Below are positions 48,321-57,007 of a stretch of 64,000 nucleotides of DNA, piece by piece (within the stretch, counting starts at the first letter, position 1; the number at the start of each line of letters is the position of its first letter). Below the pieces are notes generated by a model. That model did not search any database. It had not been told where the DNA came from and saw only the letters and a program-made list of their open reading frames with translations. A program made the translations under genes and the position numbers. This DNA is from Ruminococcus sp. (GTDB lineage Bacteria; Bacillota; Clostridia; Oscillospirales; Acutalibacteraceae): assembly GCA_004555265.1 (NCBI GenBank), contig SFIQ01000004.1:62001-126000 (forward strand). Reading direction: 5' to 3'.

Positions 48321-51316
48321 AACAGACATACAAAAAAATCCTGGTCATTGGCGCAGGTCCCGTGGTGATTGGGCAGTCCGGTGAATATGATTATGCGGGT
48401 ACACAAATGTTAACGGTGTTAAAGCAGGAGGGTGTGCAGTCCGTGGTGGTTAACTCCAATCCGACCACGGTGATGACAGACCGCAATCTCGCAGATATCG
48501 TGTATATTGAGCCGCTGAATGGAGAAACTGTCAAAAAAATTATTGAAGCGGAACAGCCCAACGCCATTTTGGCAACCGCGGGCGGCAAAACCGGTTTGGA
48601 AATTTGTTTGGAACTGTCTCAAAACGGCTATTTAGAAGAGCATGGCACGGTTTTGCTCGGTGCACAGCCCGATGTGATAAAGAGTGTGCATAACGCGCAG
48701 GCACTGCAAACGATGTTGTCAGAAGCTGATGAGCCGTATTTGCCGTCAGCGATTGTCAGTTCCGAAATCGAAGCGCTGGATTTTGCAAGTACGGTGGGGT
48801 ATCCTGTTTCCTGCAAATCGGCATTTTCACCGGAAGGCGGCGCATTTGTACGCTGTAATACCGCCGAAGAGTTGGAAGAATGCTTTGCTTCCTGTGCACA
48901 GAAATCGTTGGTTGGGCAAGCCATGCTTGAAAAATGCGTGGAAGGCTATAAGGAAATTGCATTCTGCTGTGTGCGCGACGCCGCGGACAACTGCATCAGC
49001 ATTTGCAGTACGGAGAATATTGACGCGGTCGGCGTGCATGACGGCGACAGTATTGTGGTGTTGCCTGCGCAGACCCTAACCGATGCGCAAACCTCCAAAC
49101 TGCGCCGTACCGCCCGCAAATTGGCGCGACGGCTCCAAATTGAGGGCGTTTGTATGGTTCGTTTTGCCGTACACCCCGAAACCGGCGACTATATTGTATT
49201 GGGCGTTGAGCCGCAGTTGAACCGTACCTCCGCTTTGATTTCCAAGGCAACGGGGTATCCGATTGCGGCTGTGTGCGCGAAAATTGCGCTTGGGTATAAG
49301 TTGTATGAAATCCGCAATGAGATTACAGGCGTGACAACGGCGGCGAATGAGCCAGCAATAGACTATTGTGCCGTAAAAGTCCCGAAATGGTCATTTGAGC
49401 ATTTTGGTGATGAAACGACGCGCACACTCGGTGAAATAATGCAGGCGACCGGTGAAGCGTTTGCCATTGGCACGAGTTTTGAATTGGCATTTTTAAAAGC
49501 CATTCGCTCGATGAATCCGAAAACGGAATTCATTGCATTGCCGAAACTTCGCTTGGCAACGGATGATGAACTGTCCGTATTATTGCATTCACGCGATAAT
49601 GAGCGGATTTTTGCCGTGTATGAGGCAATTAAACGCGGTGTTTCTTTGGAAAAAATTCGAGAAATCACCAAAATTGATATGTATTATCTTTTAAAACTCA
49701 AAAATATTGCAGATACCGAACTTGCTTTGCGCGCGGGGTATACAAAAGAAACGTATGCATATGCCAAATCCATCGGCTTTTTAGACAGCGCGATTGCGAA
49801 ATTCTGCGACATGGAGGACTTACCGGATAAGCGCTTTTCTGCCTACAACACTGTGGATACCTGTGCGGCGGAATTTGATGTGCAAAAACCGTATTTTTAC
49901 TCCGCTTGGGATGAGGATAATGAAGCGGCCATGTATTTGGGTGTACACCCGAGCAAAAAAACAAAAATTTTGGTGGTCGGCGCAGGGCCTACCTCAATCG
50001 GCTTGGGGGCTGACCGTGATTATGCCGCCTATCAAGCGTTGCACACTTTAAAGGATTTCGGATATGAAACCGTTATGCTCAACAACAATCCTGCCGCCAA
50101 TACGACGGATTTTTCAGCGGCGGACAAATTATATGTTGACCCGATTACCGAGGAAGATGTGGTCAATGTGGCGGCAACCGAGCGTCCCGACGGCGCCATT
50201 TTGGTGTTCGGCGGCGGGGAAGCCCTGCGCAAATCCGAAGCTTTGGAGAAAATGGGTGTGACAGTATACGGTGCAGACGCGACCATACACAAAAAACTGA
50301 AAAATAAAATTGAGTTTTTTGATATTTTAGACCGCTTGAATATTCGCCATACGGGTTCTCGCCGCGTATTTATCGGCAAAGGTGTTGCGGTAGATGTGCT
50401 TACGGATGGTGAAGAATTCTTAATCCCCGGGATTTATGAGTATATTGAAAAAGCGCAGGTACACGCAGGCGACTCGATTTCCGTCTATCCGACTGTTTCG
50501 CTTTCACAGGCGCTCAAAGATGAGGTCATTGAGTTTACCGGCAGATTGGTGCGCGAATTAAAAGTAAAAGGTCTTTTAAACATTCAGTTTGTTGTATATG
50601 ATAACGCGGTATATATGACAACAGCGAGCGTAGTTGCAACGCGGAATATTCCGTTTATGAGCAAAGCGACTGCGTTGCCGATTGTGGAACTTGCCGTACG
50701 GTTAATGCTTGGCGAAAGCCTGCGGGACATCGGCATTGGTACGGGACTTTACAAAGAGCCTGCACGGTATTTTGTGCGCGTGCCTGTGTTCAGTTTTGAA
50801 TCACTTGCAGGGGCGGATATTCAGCTCGGCGACGAAATGAAATCCACAGGGGAAGTGATGGGCGTTGCGGATACCTTTGATGAAGCATTACTCAAAGGCT
50901 TTATAGCCTCCGGTATGCGGATTAAACGCACGGGCGGTGTGCTGATTTCCGTTGCAGATACCGACAAGCAAGCCTGTGTGCCGCTGTCGGATGCTTTTTT
51001 ACAGCAGGAGTTTAAAATCTACGCGACATCCAATACGGCAAAACTTTTGAATGCCAATCATGTGGCGGCAAATGCTGTGCGGAAAATCCACGAGGGCGAG
51101 CCGAATACCTTGACGCTGATTTTGAAAAATCGGCTGTCTTACTTGGTCTCCACCGCCCAAAACGGACCAAAAATCAACGAGGACGATGTGCGCATTCGCA
51201 GAACGGCACTGTTACGGCGTATTCCGGTTTTGCCGTCGGTGGAAACCGCATCGGCTTTGGCACATTGTCTTGCAAAAAATGATGCGGTTGAGGAACTGCG
51301 CGTACAACCGCTTTAA
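48317..51316 (+). CDS. carB: carbamoyl-phosphate synthase large subunit, degenerate in both ATP-grasp domains
   Basis: A 999-residue open frame aligning with CarB (about 1070). The openings VIGAGPVVIGQSGEYDYAGTQ and VGAGPTSIGLGADRDYAAY and the C-terminal allosteric domain remain. In the first ATP-grasp unit the metal-binding residues Gln285, Glu299 and Asn301 of E. coli correspond to Arg282, Gly296 and Glu298, and the glycine-rich loop is changed. In the second, Glu841 and Asn843 become Thr769 and Ser771, and about 55 residues including the ATP loop are missing near 50331-50376. Catalysis of either phosphorylation is unlikely. The frame has no stop or shift, suggesting retention for another purpose. 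Confidence 0.9.
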   Translation: MKQTYKKILVIGAGPVVIGQSGEYDYAGTQMLTVLKQEGVQSVVVNSNPTTVMTDRNLADIVYIEPLNGETVKKIIEAEQPNAILATAGGKTGLEICLELSQNGYLEEHGTVLLGAQPDVIKSVHNAQALQTMLSEADEPYLPSAIVSSEIEALDFASTVGYPVSCKSAFSPEGGAFVRCNTAEELEECFASCAQKSLVGQAMLEKCVEGYKEIAFCCVRDAADNCISICSTENIDAVGVHDGDSIVVLPAQTLTDAQTSKLRRTARKLARRLQIEGVCMVRFAVHPETGDYIVLGVEPQLNRTSALISKATGYPIAAVCAKIALGYKLYEIRNEITGVTTAANEPAIDYCAVKVPKWSFEHFGDETTRTLGEIMQATGEAFAIGTSFELAFLKAIRSMNPKTEFIALPKLRLATDDELSVLLHSRDNERIFAVYEAIKRGVSLEKIREITKIDMYYLLKLKNIADTELALRAGYTKETYAYAKSIGFLDSAIAKFCDMEDLPDKRFSAYNTVDTCAAEFDVQKPYFYSAWDEDNEAAMYLGVHPSKKTKILVVGAGPTSIGLGADRDYAAYQALHTLKDFGYETVMLNNNPAANTTDFSAADKLYVDPITEEDVVNVAATERPDGAILVFGGGEALRKSEALEKMGVTVYGADATIHKKLKNKIEFFDILDRLNIRHTGSRRVFIGKGVAVDVLTDGEEFLIPGIYEYIEKAQVHAGDSISVYPTVSLSQALKDEVIEFTGRLVRELKVKGLLNIQFVVYDNAVYMTTASVVATRNIPFMSKATALPIVELAVRLMLGESLRDIGIGTGLYKEPARYFVRVPVFSFESLAGADIQLGDEMKSTGEVMGVADTFDEALLKGFIASGMRIKRTGGVLISVADTDKQACVPLSDAFLQQEFKIYATSNTAKLLNANHVAANAVRKIHEGEPNTLTLILKNRLSYLVSTAQNGPKINEDDVRIRRTALLRRIPVLPSVETASALAHCLAKNDAVEELRVQPL

Positions 51317-51329
51317 GAAGGAGAATTTT

Positions 51330-52097
51330 ATGGTTCAGGCGTATTTTAAAATCCAATCAGTTGAAAAACTCAACGCGTCCACATATAGTTTTGTCATAGA
51401 CTGTCCTGTCTTGGCAAGGGAAAGTTGGTGTGGGCGGTTTGTCAATATTCAATGCGGCGAAAAAACCTTACGCCGCCCGATTTCGATTTCCGAAATTGAC
51501 CAAGCGAACGGCACAATTACCATTGTGTTTGAGGTGCGCGGCGAGGGTACAGCTTGGTTGGCGACCAGAAAAGCCGGCGACGAACTCAATATTTTAGGAC
51601 CTTTGGGCAACGGTTTTTTTCCTGACAAGGATAAGCCCGCCATTTTCATCGGCGGTGGTATCGGTTGCCCGCCCATGCTCGGTGCGGCGCAGGATTACGG
51701 TGAGAATGCCGAGGCGATTTTGGGATTTCGCTCCAAAGAGCAGTTGATTCTCTTGGATAAATTTAAACGGTGCTGTCAAAGCATCGCAGTCACAACGAAT
51801 GACGGTTCTTATGGTACAAAAGGATTTGTAACAGATATTTTAAAAGACAAATTACACGAAAAGCCGGATTGCGTGGTGTATGCCTGCGGGCCGATGCCGA
51901 TGCTCAAAGGCGTTGCGGCAATGTGTGCAGAATACAATGTTCAATGCTATGTTTCGTTGGAACAGCGTATGGGTTGCGGAATCGGCGCTTGTTTGGTATG
52001 CGCTTGTAAAACCCAAGAGCAAGACGGCGAGCATATGCGCCATGTCTGCAAAAACGGCCCTGTATTTGATGCGAAGGAGGTCGATTTCAATGGCTGA
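51330..52097 (+). CDS. pyrK: dihydroorotate dehydrogenase electron-transfer subunit
   Basis: A 255-residue flavin and iron-sulfur protein that passes electrons from PyrD to NAD. It has the FAD-binding RRPISISEID near residue 48, the NAD-binding FIGGGIGCPPMLGAAQ near residue 106, CGPMPMLKGVA near residue 189, and the C-terminal [2Fe-2S] cysteines in MGCGIGACLVCAC followed by Cys in RHVCKNGPVF. ATG 51330 follows AAGAAGGAGA. The frame is open further upstream inside carB, without homology. It overlaps pyrD by eight bases. Confidence 0.94.
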   Translation: MVQAYFKIQSVEKLNASTYSFVIDCPVLARESWCGRFVNIQCGEKTLRRPISISEIDQANGTITIVFEVRGEGTAWLATRKAGDELNILGPLGNGFFPDKDKPAIFIGGGIGCPPMLGAAQDYGENAEAILGFRSKEQLILLDKFKRCCQSIAVTTNDGSYGTKGFVTDILKDKLHEKPDCVVYACGPMPMLKGVAAMCAEYNVQCYVSLEQRMGCGIGACLVCACKTQEQDGEHMRHVCKNGPVFDAKEVDFNG

Positions 52098-53001
52098 TTT
52101 GCGTGTGAACATTGCGGGGGTGGAATTTAAAAATCCCGTTATTACCGCCAGCGGCACATTCGGCTTTGGGCAGGAATATGCGCGGATTTATGATATTTCC
52201 CGTTTGGGCGGTATTTCCTGCAAAGGTACAACACTGCACGAGCGTCCCGGCAATCCCGCACCGCGTATTGCTGAAACACCGTCCGGCATTTTGAACAGCG
52301 TCGGTCTGCAAAATCCGGGTGTGGATGCCTTTATTCGGGATGATTTGCCGTTTTTAAAAAAGCAAAACACTGTGGTTATCGCCAATATTGCGGGCAGTCA
52401 GGTGGAGGATTATGTTGAAACCGTCCGCCGCTTACAGGGCTCGGGCGTGGATATGATTGAACTGAATATCTCCTGTCCGAATGTCAAAGAGGGTGGGGTT
52501 TCGTTCGGTACATCGGCGAAAAGTGTTGAAAATATCACAAAACAGGTGAAAGCGGTAGCCGAGCAGCCGTTGATGATTAAACTGACGCCCAATGTGACGG
52601 ATATTACTGAAACGGCCGCGGCGGCAGAAGCAGGCGGCGCCGACGCCGTTTCCTTAATCAATACCATAACGGGGATGAAAATTGACATTAACACCCGTCG
52701 TCCCATTCTGAAAAACAACACGGGCGGTATGTCGGGTGCGGCAGTATTCCCCGTAGCCCTTCGCATGGTATGGCAGGTTGCAAACCGCGTGAAAATTCCC
52801 GTGGTCGGTATGGGCGGTATCACGAAATGGCAAGATGCCGTAGAAATGCTTTTGGCAGGTGCCTCTGCGGTGCAAATCGGTACGGCGAATTTTACCGATG
52901 CGTATACCCCGTTAAAGGTGATTGCGGGCATAAACGAGTATTTGGACGCACACGGCGAAAAATCCGTGTCAGATATTGTCGGCAAGGTACAGGTATGGTG
53001 A
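52090..53001 (+). CDS. pyrD: dihydroorotate dehydrogenase, class 1B catalytic subunit
   Basis: A 303-residue FMN enzyme oxidising dihydroorotate to orotate. It begins LRVNIAGVEFKNPVITASGTF, with the class 1 ISCPNVKEGGVSFG near residue 129 bearing the catalytic Cys, VKLTPNVTDI-like segment MIKLTPNVTDITE near residue 164, and GMGGITKWQDAVEMLLAGASAVQIGTA near residue 240. The adjacent pyrK confirms the NAD-linked 1B type. ATG 52090 lies behind GAAGGAGG. Its end overlaps the start of ruvX by seven bases. Confidence 0.95.
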   Translation: MADLRVNIAGVEFKNPVITASGTFGFGQEYARIYDISRLGGISCKGTTLHERPGNPAPRIAETPSGILNSVGLQNPGVDAFIRDDLPFLKKQNTVVIANIAGSQVEDYVETVRRLQGSGVDMIELNISCPNVKEGGVSFGTSAKSVENITKQVKAVAEQPLMIKLTPNVTDITETAAAAEAGGADAVSLINTITGMKIDINTRRPILKNNTGGMSGAAVFPVALRMVWQVANRVKIPVVGMGGITKWQDAVEMLLAGASAVQIGTANFTDAYTPLKVIAGINEYLDAHGEKSVSDIVGKVQVW

Positions 53002-53408
53002 TTTTATCTGTGGATTACGGCGATGCACGCACCGGCATTGCCGTATGTGATAAATTTGAAATGTTGGCGTCTCCCGTAACGGTCATTCATGAAAAAAACG
53101 CCGAAAAAGTTGCAGAAGCGGTGGCAAAAATTGCCCAAGAAAAGCGTGCGGAGCTGGTTGTGCTGGGACTACCGAAAAATATGGACGGCTCAGAGGGCTT
53201 TCGTGCGGAGCATTGCCGTTCATTTTCGGCACTTTTGCAGACCAAAACCGATTTGCCGCTGGATTTTCAGGATGAACGCTTAACCACGGTTTCCGCACAC
53301 CAAGCGTTGAATTTGACCGACACGCGCGGCAAAAAACGGAAAGAAATCGTTGACGCGGTTTCTGCCGTCATTATTTTAGAGGATTACCTTAGAAAAAGGA
53401 AAAATTAA
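52995..53408 (+). CDS. ruvX: YqgF/RuvX family Holliday-junction resolvase-like protein
   Basis: A 137-residue RNase H-fold protein with SVDYGDARTGIAVCD near residue 5 (first acidic residue), ELVVLGLPKNMDGSEG near residue 52, LDFQDERLTTVSAHQAL near residue 91 and a C-terminal DAVSAVIILEDYL (last acidic residue). The family processes the 5' end of pre-16S rRNA and may act on Holliday junctions. ATG 52995 overlaps pyrD. It closes the pyr run and is followed by a terminator. Confidence 0.92.
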   Translation: MVILSVDYGDARTGIAVCDKFEMLASPVTVIHEKNAEKVAEAVAKIAQEKRAELVVLGLPKNMDGSEGFRAEHCRSFSALLQTKTDLPLDFQDERLTTVSAHQALNLTDTRGKKRKEIVDAVSAVIILEDYLRKRKN

Positions 53409-53420
53409 CATCGCCCACAA

Positions 53421-53454
53421 AGCGACAAAATTTCAACCCCGAAACCGTTATAAT
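53421..53454 (+). promoter_or_regulatory. candidate Spo0A-controlled promoter of spoIIGA-sigE
   Basis: CGACAAAA at 53423-53430 is, on the other strand, TTTTGTCG, the core of the Spo0A box. It lies 18 bases before a TATAAT at 53449-53454, where a -35 box should be, and no good -35 is present. This layout resembles the Spo0A-activated spoIIG promoter of Bacillus. The -10 overlaps the ruvX terminator stem loop. Inference only. Confidence 0.4.
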
Positions 53455-53471
53455 TACGGTATCGGGGTTTT
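53437..53471 (+). terminator. intrinsic terminator after ruvX
   Basis: CCCCGAAACCGT and ACGGTATCGGGG pair with one mismatch around TATAATT and are followed by TTTTCC. It separates the pyr-ruvX run from spoIIGA; its loop coincides with a possible -10 box. Confidence 0.7.
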
Positions 53472-53489
53472 CCTGTGGGAGGTGACGCG

Positions 53490-54383
53490 TTGGTAATCTA
53501 TGCGGATATTCTGGTTGTTATCAATCTGTTTGTAAACTATTTTCTGTTGCTGATTACAAAACGAATTTTGCGTGTATGTGTGCGACGCATTCGGATTTTA
53601 TGCGGCGCGGTTTTTGGGGGACTGTATTCCCTGATTATTTTTGCTCCCGCATTGCCCATTGCTGTAACGGCGCTTTTTCATATGGCGGCCGTTGGAATTC
53701 TCGTTTTGATTTCTTTTCCGACGAACACGGTGAAAGCCTACTTTAAAGCCTATGCGGCATTTTTCGCTGTCAATTTCGGCTTCGGTGGCGCAATGCTTGC
53801 CGTGTGGCTCGTGTTCCGGCCAAACGGAATGGTGTATCAAAACGGCGCCGTCTATTTTGACATCAGTATGCAGACTTTACTGCTGAGCACCGTATTTTGC
53901 TATATCCTGTTTTCGGTGTTTTTTGCTTTGTTAAAACGAAAGGCACCGGACAATCGGCTGTATACCGTACTGCTTCAAAACGGCAATAAATCTGTGCATA
54001 CGAAAGCGCTGTTGGATACAGGCAATACGCTCTCTGACGGATTTTCCGATACACCGATTTTAATTGCGACAGAGCGTATTTTACATAAATTGGCAACCGA
54101 AGACGCGCAAGCCTTCCTACGCGGCGATATTCCGCAAGTGCAAAAGACATCGTTTCGTTTTATCCCTTATGGAACTGTGCACGGAAGCGGTGTGATGCGC
54201 GGCATTGTGATTGATACCGCTTCTTTGCCCAAAGAGGGCATTTTGGTTCAAAAGCCCGTATTGGTACAGAGCACGGAAAACTTTGATACAAGTGAATACG
54301 AAGTCATACTCAGCAATCAATTTTTTGAACGAGGAGAGAAAAACCGTGTGTTTCAAACTACAAAAGATTCTGTTAAAAATTAA
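53490..54383 (+). CDS. spoIIGA: sigma-E processing peptidase SpoIIGA
   Basis: A 297-residue membrane protease that activates pro-sigma-E in the mother cell. Five hydrophobic helices fill residues 1-150, starting VIYADILVVINLFVNYFLLL. The C-terminal cytoplasmic domain has the aspartic-protease-like motif ALLDTGNTLSD near residue 173 and the later RFIPYGTVHGSGVMRGI. Start TTG 53490 is chosen because GGGAGGTGA lies five bases before and it gives the family start; an upstream GTG overlaps that site. The gene overlaps sigE by 38 bases. Confidence 0.93.
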   Translation: MVIYADILVVINLFVNYFLLLITKRILRVCVRRIRILCGAVFGGLYSLIIFAPALPIAVTALFHMAAVGILVLISFPTNTVKAYFKAYAAFFAVNFGFGGAMLAVWLVFRPNGMVYQNGAVYFDISMQTLLLSTVFCYILFSVFFALLKRKAPDNRLYTVLLQNGNKSVHTKALLDTGNTLSDGFSDTPILIATERILHKLATEDAQAFLRGDIPQVQKTSFRFIPYGTVHGSGVMRGIVIDTASLPKEGILVQKPVLVQSTENFDTSEYEVILSNQFFERGEKNRVFQTTKDSVKN

Positions 54384-55050
54384 AAGTTGGTTTTGTAAAG
54401 GCGAACTGCACTACATTAACGGTGCGCAATCATTACCCGAACCGCTGAGCAAGGCCGAAGAAGACGCACTTCTTACCCGCCTTGCGAACGGGGAAAAGGA
54501 AGTGCGGGAGGACTTAATTGTGCACAATCTTCGATTGGTGGTGTATATTGCCAAAAAGTTTGAAAGTTCAGGCGTCAATATTGAAGATTTAATTTCTATC
54601 GGCACAATCGGGTTGATTAAAGCAGTCAACACTTTTCGACCGGAAAAAAATATTAAGCTTGCCACATACGCTTCACGCTGTATAGAAAATGAAATATTAA
54701 TGTTTTTACGCAAAACCGTCGCACATAAGGCGGATGTTTCGATTGACGAGCCGTTAAATGTGGATTGGGACGGGAATGAACTGCTTTTATCGGATATTTT
54801 GGGAAGCGCCGCCGACGAAATCCACGAGGGCGTGGAATATGACGACGAAAAACGGGTGTTATTGCAAAGCGTGCAAATGCTCCCGCAACGCGAGCGGACG
54901 ATTATGTGCCTGCGCTTCGGCATCGGTGGGGGAAGGGAGTATACGCAAAAAGAGGTTGCAGAGCTTTTGGGAATTTCACAGAGTTATATTTCCCGCCTTG
55001 AAAAACGGATTTTGGAACGGTTGCGAAAAGATATGGAAAAAGCGGTATAG
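54346..55050 (+). CDS. sigE: sporulation sigma factor SigE
   Basis: A 234-residue mother-cell sigma factor. A basic amphipathic pro-sequence (residues about 1-20, KLQKILLKIKSWF) precedes LHYINGAQSLPEPLSKAEE. Region 2 is near-identical to the Bacillus protein: NLRLVVYIAKKFESSGVNIE, DLISIGTIGLIKAVNTF and KLATYASRCIENEILMFLR. Region 4 has YTQKEVAELLGISQSYISRL. Start GTG 54346 follows GAGGAGAG inside the end of spoIIGA. It is cleaved by SpoIIGA when the forespore signals. Predicted targets in this window include spoIIID. Confidence 0.96.
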   Translation: MCFKLQKILLKIKSWFCKGELHYINGAQSLPEPLSKAEEDALLTRLANGEKEVREDLIVHNLRLVVYIAKKFESSGVNIEDLISIGTIGLIKAVNTFRPEKNIKLATYASRCIENEILMFLRKTVAHKADVSIDEPLNVDWDGNELLLSDILGSAADEIHEGVEYDDEKRVLLQSVQMLPQRERTIMCLRFGIGGGREYTQKEVAELLGISQSYISRLEKRILERLRKDMEKAV

Positions 55051-55140
55051 TACACAACAAAAATATGGTCGTGGATTTAACAAAAAGACTATGCATTTTG
55101 CAAAATTTGTGGTACAATAGCCATTGTAGTTTTATGAAAG

Positions 55141-56562
55141 TTGTGCGTGATATCTTTGGTCTTTTCCAGCTTGACTTTTTTATACATTTTCCTGCCGATT
55201 TGTTTGGTATTTTATTTTTTGACCAACCGTATCAAAGTTCGTAACGCCGTGCTTTTGGTGTTTTCTCTCCTGTTTTACGCATGGGGAGAGCCGAAGTATA
55301 TCCTTTTAATGGTTGCCACAACGGCGGTGGATTTTTTTGCGGGGCTTTTTATCGAAAAATACAGAGGAACGAAAAAAGCGAATCTGTTTTTAACCTTAGC
55401 GGTGGTTTTGACGCTTTCGTCGCTCGGTGTGTTTAAGTATTTTGACTTTTTTGCCGAGAGCGCCAACAGTTTCATGCATATCCACATTCCGCTTTTAGGG
55501 CTTTCTTTACCCATTGGTATTTCATTTTACACCTTCCAGGCGCTGACCTATGTTGTCGATGTATATCGGGGAAAAGTCCCCGTTCAACCGTACTTTTATA
55601 AATTGCTGTTGTATGTATCGATGTTTCCGCAGTTAATTGCGGGGCCGATTGTGCGGTACAACGATGTTTGTCGGCAGTTGGAAACGCGCACCTGCACCTT
55701 TCAAAAAGCGGCAAACGGAACACTGCGTTTTTGCGTCGGTCTGTTAAAAAAGGTTTTGATTGCAAATTATGCGGGCGAATTAACCGAGAAATTGCTCGGC
55801 GGGAATTTGTCCGAATTAACCGCGCTCGGTGCGTGGGTAGGGATTGCCGCGTACACCTTGCAGATTTATTTTGATTTTTCCGGCTATTCCGATATGGCAA
55901 TCGGCTTAGGGCAGTTATTCGGATTTGAGTTCCCCGAAAATTTTCGCTATCCGTATGCCGCACGCAGCGTCAGCGACTTTTGGCGTCGCTGGCATATGAC
56001 TTTAAGCAGTTTTTTTCGGGACTATGTCTACATACCCCTTGGCGGCAACCGTAAGCGCTGGGCGGTCAATATGCTGCTTGTTTGGCTTTTGACGGGCCTT
56101 TGGCACGGTGCAAGTTGGAATTTTGTTTTGTGGGGACTGTACTATTTTGTATTCCTGATGTTGGAAAAAATCTATCTCGAAAAACGCTTGGAGACGCTTC
56201 CGAAAGCTGTGCAACACATCTATACGATGTTGGTTGTCCTGTTTGGCTGGGTATTTTTCTATTTTGAGGATCTATCCGCCATCAAAGCGTTTTTCATTTC
56301 TGCTTTCGGCGGGCACGGTTTTTTGAACTTAACGCAAAGCACAGTGTGTGTAAACTATATTGCGGTTTTACTCGTCGGTGCGGTACTTTCTTGCCCGATA
56401 CTGCCGTATTTGAAAACCGTTGCACACCGACTGTCTGCCAAACGGCTCGGCAGGGCTTCGCTCAACACCGCTTGCTTGCTGTTTGCGGTTGGTGCTTTGG
56501 CTGTTGCCACCGCCGCCTTGGTGGGGACAAGCTATAATCCGTTTTTGTATTTCCGTTTTTAA
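55141..56562 (+). CDS. MBOAT family O-acyltransferase (AlgI-like)
   Basis: A membrane-bound O-acyltransferase of up to 473 residues with about ten hydrophobic helices. It has LVFSSLTFLYIFLPICL at the start, PIGISFYTFQALTYVVDVYR near residue 122, YFDFSGYSDMAIGLGQLFGF near residue 240, FWRRWHMTLSSFFRDYVYIPLGG near residue 280, and the active-site His in TGLWHGASWNFVLWG near residue 320. It moves acyl groups to exported polymers. The start is unsure: TTG 55141, GTG 55147 or TTG 55156 (giving MVFSSLTF, the usual start) are possible and no strong ribosome site is seen. The usual DHHW partner follows in short form. Confidence 0.92.
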   Translation: MCVISLVFSSLTFLYIFLPICLVFYFLTNRIKVRNAVLLVFSLLFYAWGEPKYILLMVATTAVDFFAGLFIEKYRGTKKANLFLTLAVVLTLSSLGVFKYFDFFAESANSFMHIHIPLLGLSLPIGISFYTFQALTYVVDVYRGKVPVQPYFYKLLLYVSMFPQLIAGPIVRYNDVCRQLETRTCTFQKAANGTLRFCVGLLKKVLIANYAGELTEKLLGGNLSELTALGAWVGIAAYTLQIYFDFSGYSDMAIGLGQLFGFEFPENFRYPYAARSVSDFWRRWHMTLSSFFRDYVYIPLGGNRKRWAVNMLLVWLLTGLWHGASWNFVLWGLYYFVFLMLEKIYLEKRLETLPKAVQHIYTMLVVLFGWVFFYFEDLSAIKAFFISAFGGHGFLNLTQSTVCVNYIAVLLVGAVLSCPILPYLKTVAHRLSAKRLGRASLNTACLLFAVGALAVATAALVGTSYNPFLYFRF

Positions 56563-56569
56563 GGGTATT

Positions 56570-56995
56570 ATGATGGTATATTTAGAAAAACTGAAAAAAA
56601 TAAAACCGCAAGCTGACTCGATTGCCGACCGCCGCCCGCTTTTACAAAAGGGGATAAGTGCGGTGATTTGCATTTTGTTTTTTGTTGTCTTATTTTTGTT
56701 GTTTACTGTCAGCGTATTGGATACGGACAAAACTGTGTCCGAAAGCGAAAACCGTACCTTAGCAAAAATGCCGCATATGACCCGGCAGACCTTGACAGAC
56801 GGCACTTTTGCAAAGGATTTTGACACATATTTTGCCGACACATTCCCGTGGCGGGAAGGGTTTTTAAGCATAAATCAAAAAATATCCGCATTTTTCAGCG
56901 GCACAAGAAGTGCAAATGATGTAGTGCTTGTGGAAAAAGGCGAAAAAGATGATTTTGCAGGGCAGGATATGGATTATGAAGACGAAACTTATTAA
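56570..56995 (+). CDS. short DHHW-like membrane protein (N-terminal part only)
   Basis: A 141-residue protein with a basic start, a membrane helix near residues 30-54, and an outer segment SESENRTLAKMPHMTRQTLTDGTFAKDF, TYFADTFPWREGFLSINQKI. This matches the first third of DHHW proteins, the usual companions of AlgI-type acyltransferases, which are about 370 residues or longer. Here the protein ends in an acidic tail (FAGQDMDYEDETY) and the next gene begins 12 bases later, so no remnant follows. It could be truncated or a genuine short form. ATG 56570 or 56573. Confidence 0.75.
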   Translation: MMVYLEKLKKIKPQADSIADRRPLLQKGISAVICILFFVVLFLLFTVSVLDTDKTVSESENRTLAKMPHMTRQTLTDGTFAKDFDTYFADTFPWREGFLSINQKISAFFSGTRSANDVVLVEKGEKDDFAGQDMDYEDETY

Positions 56996-57007
56996 TGGGG
57001 TGATACT

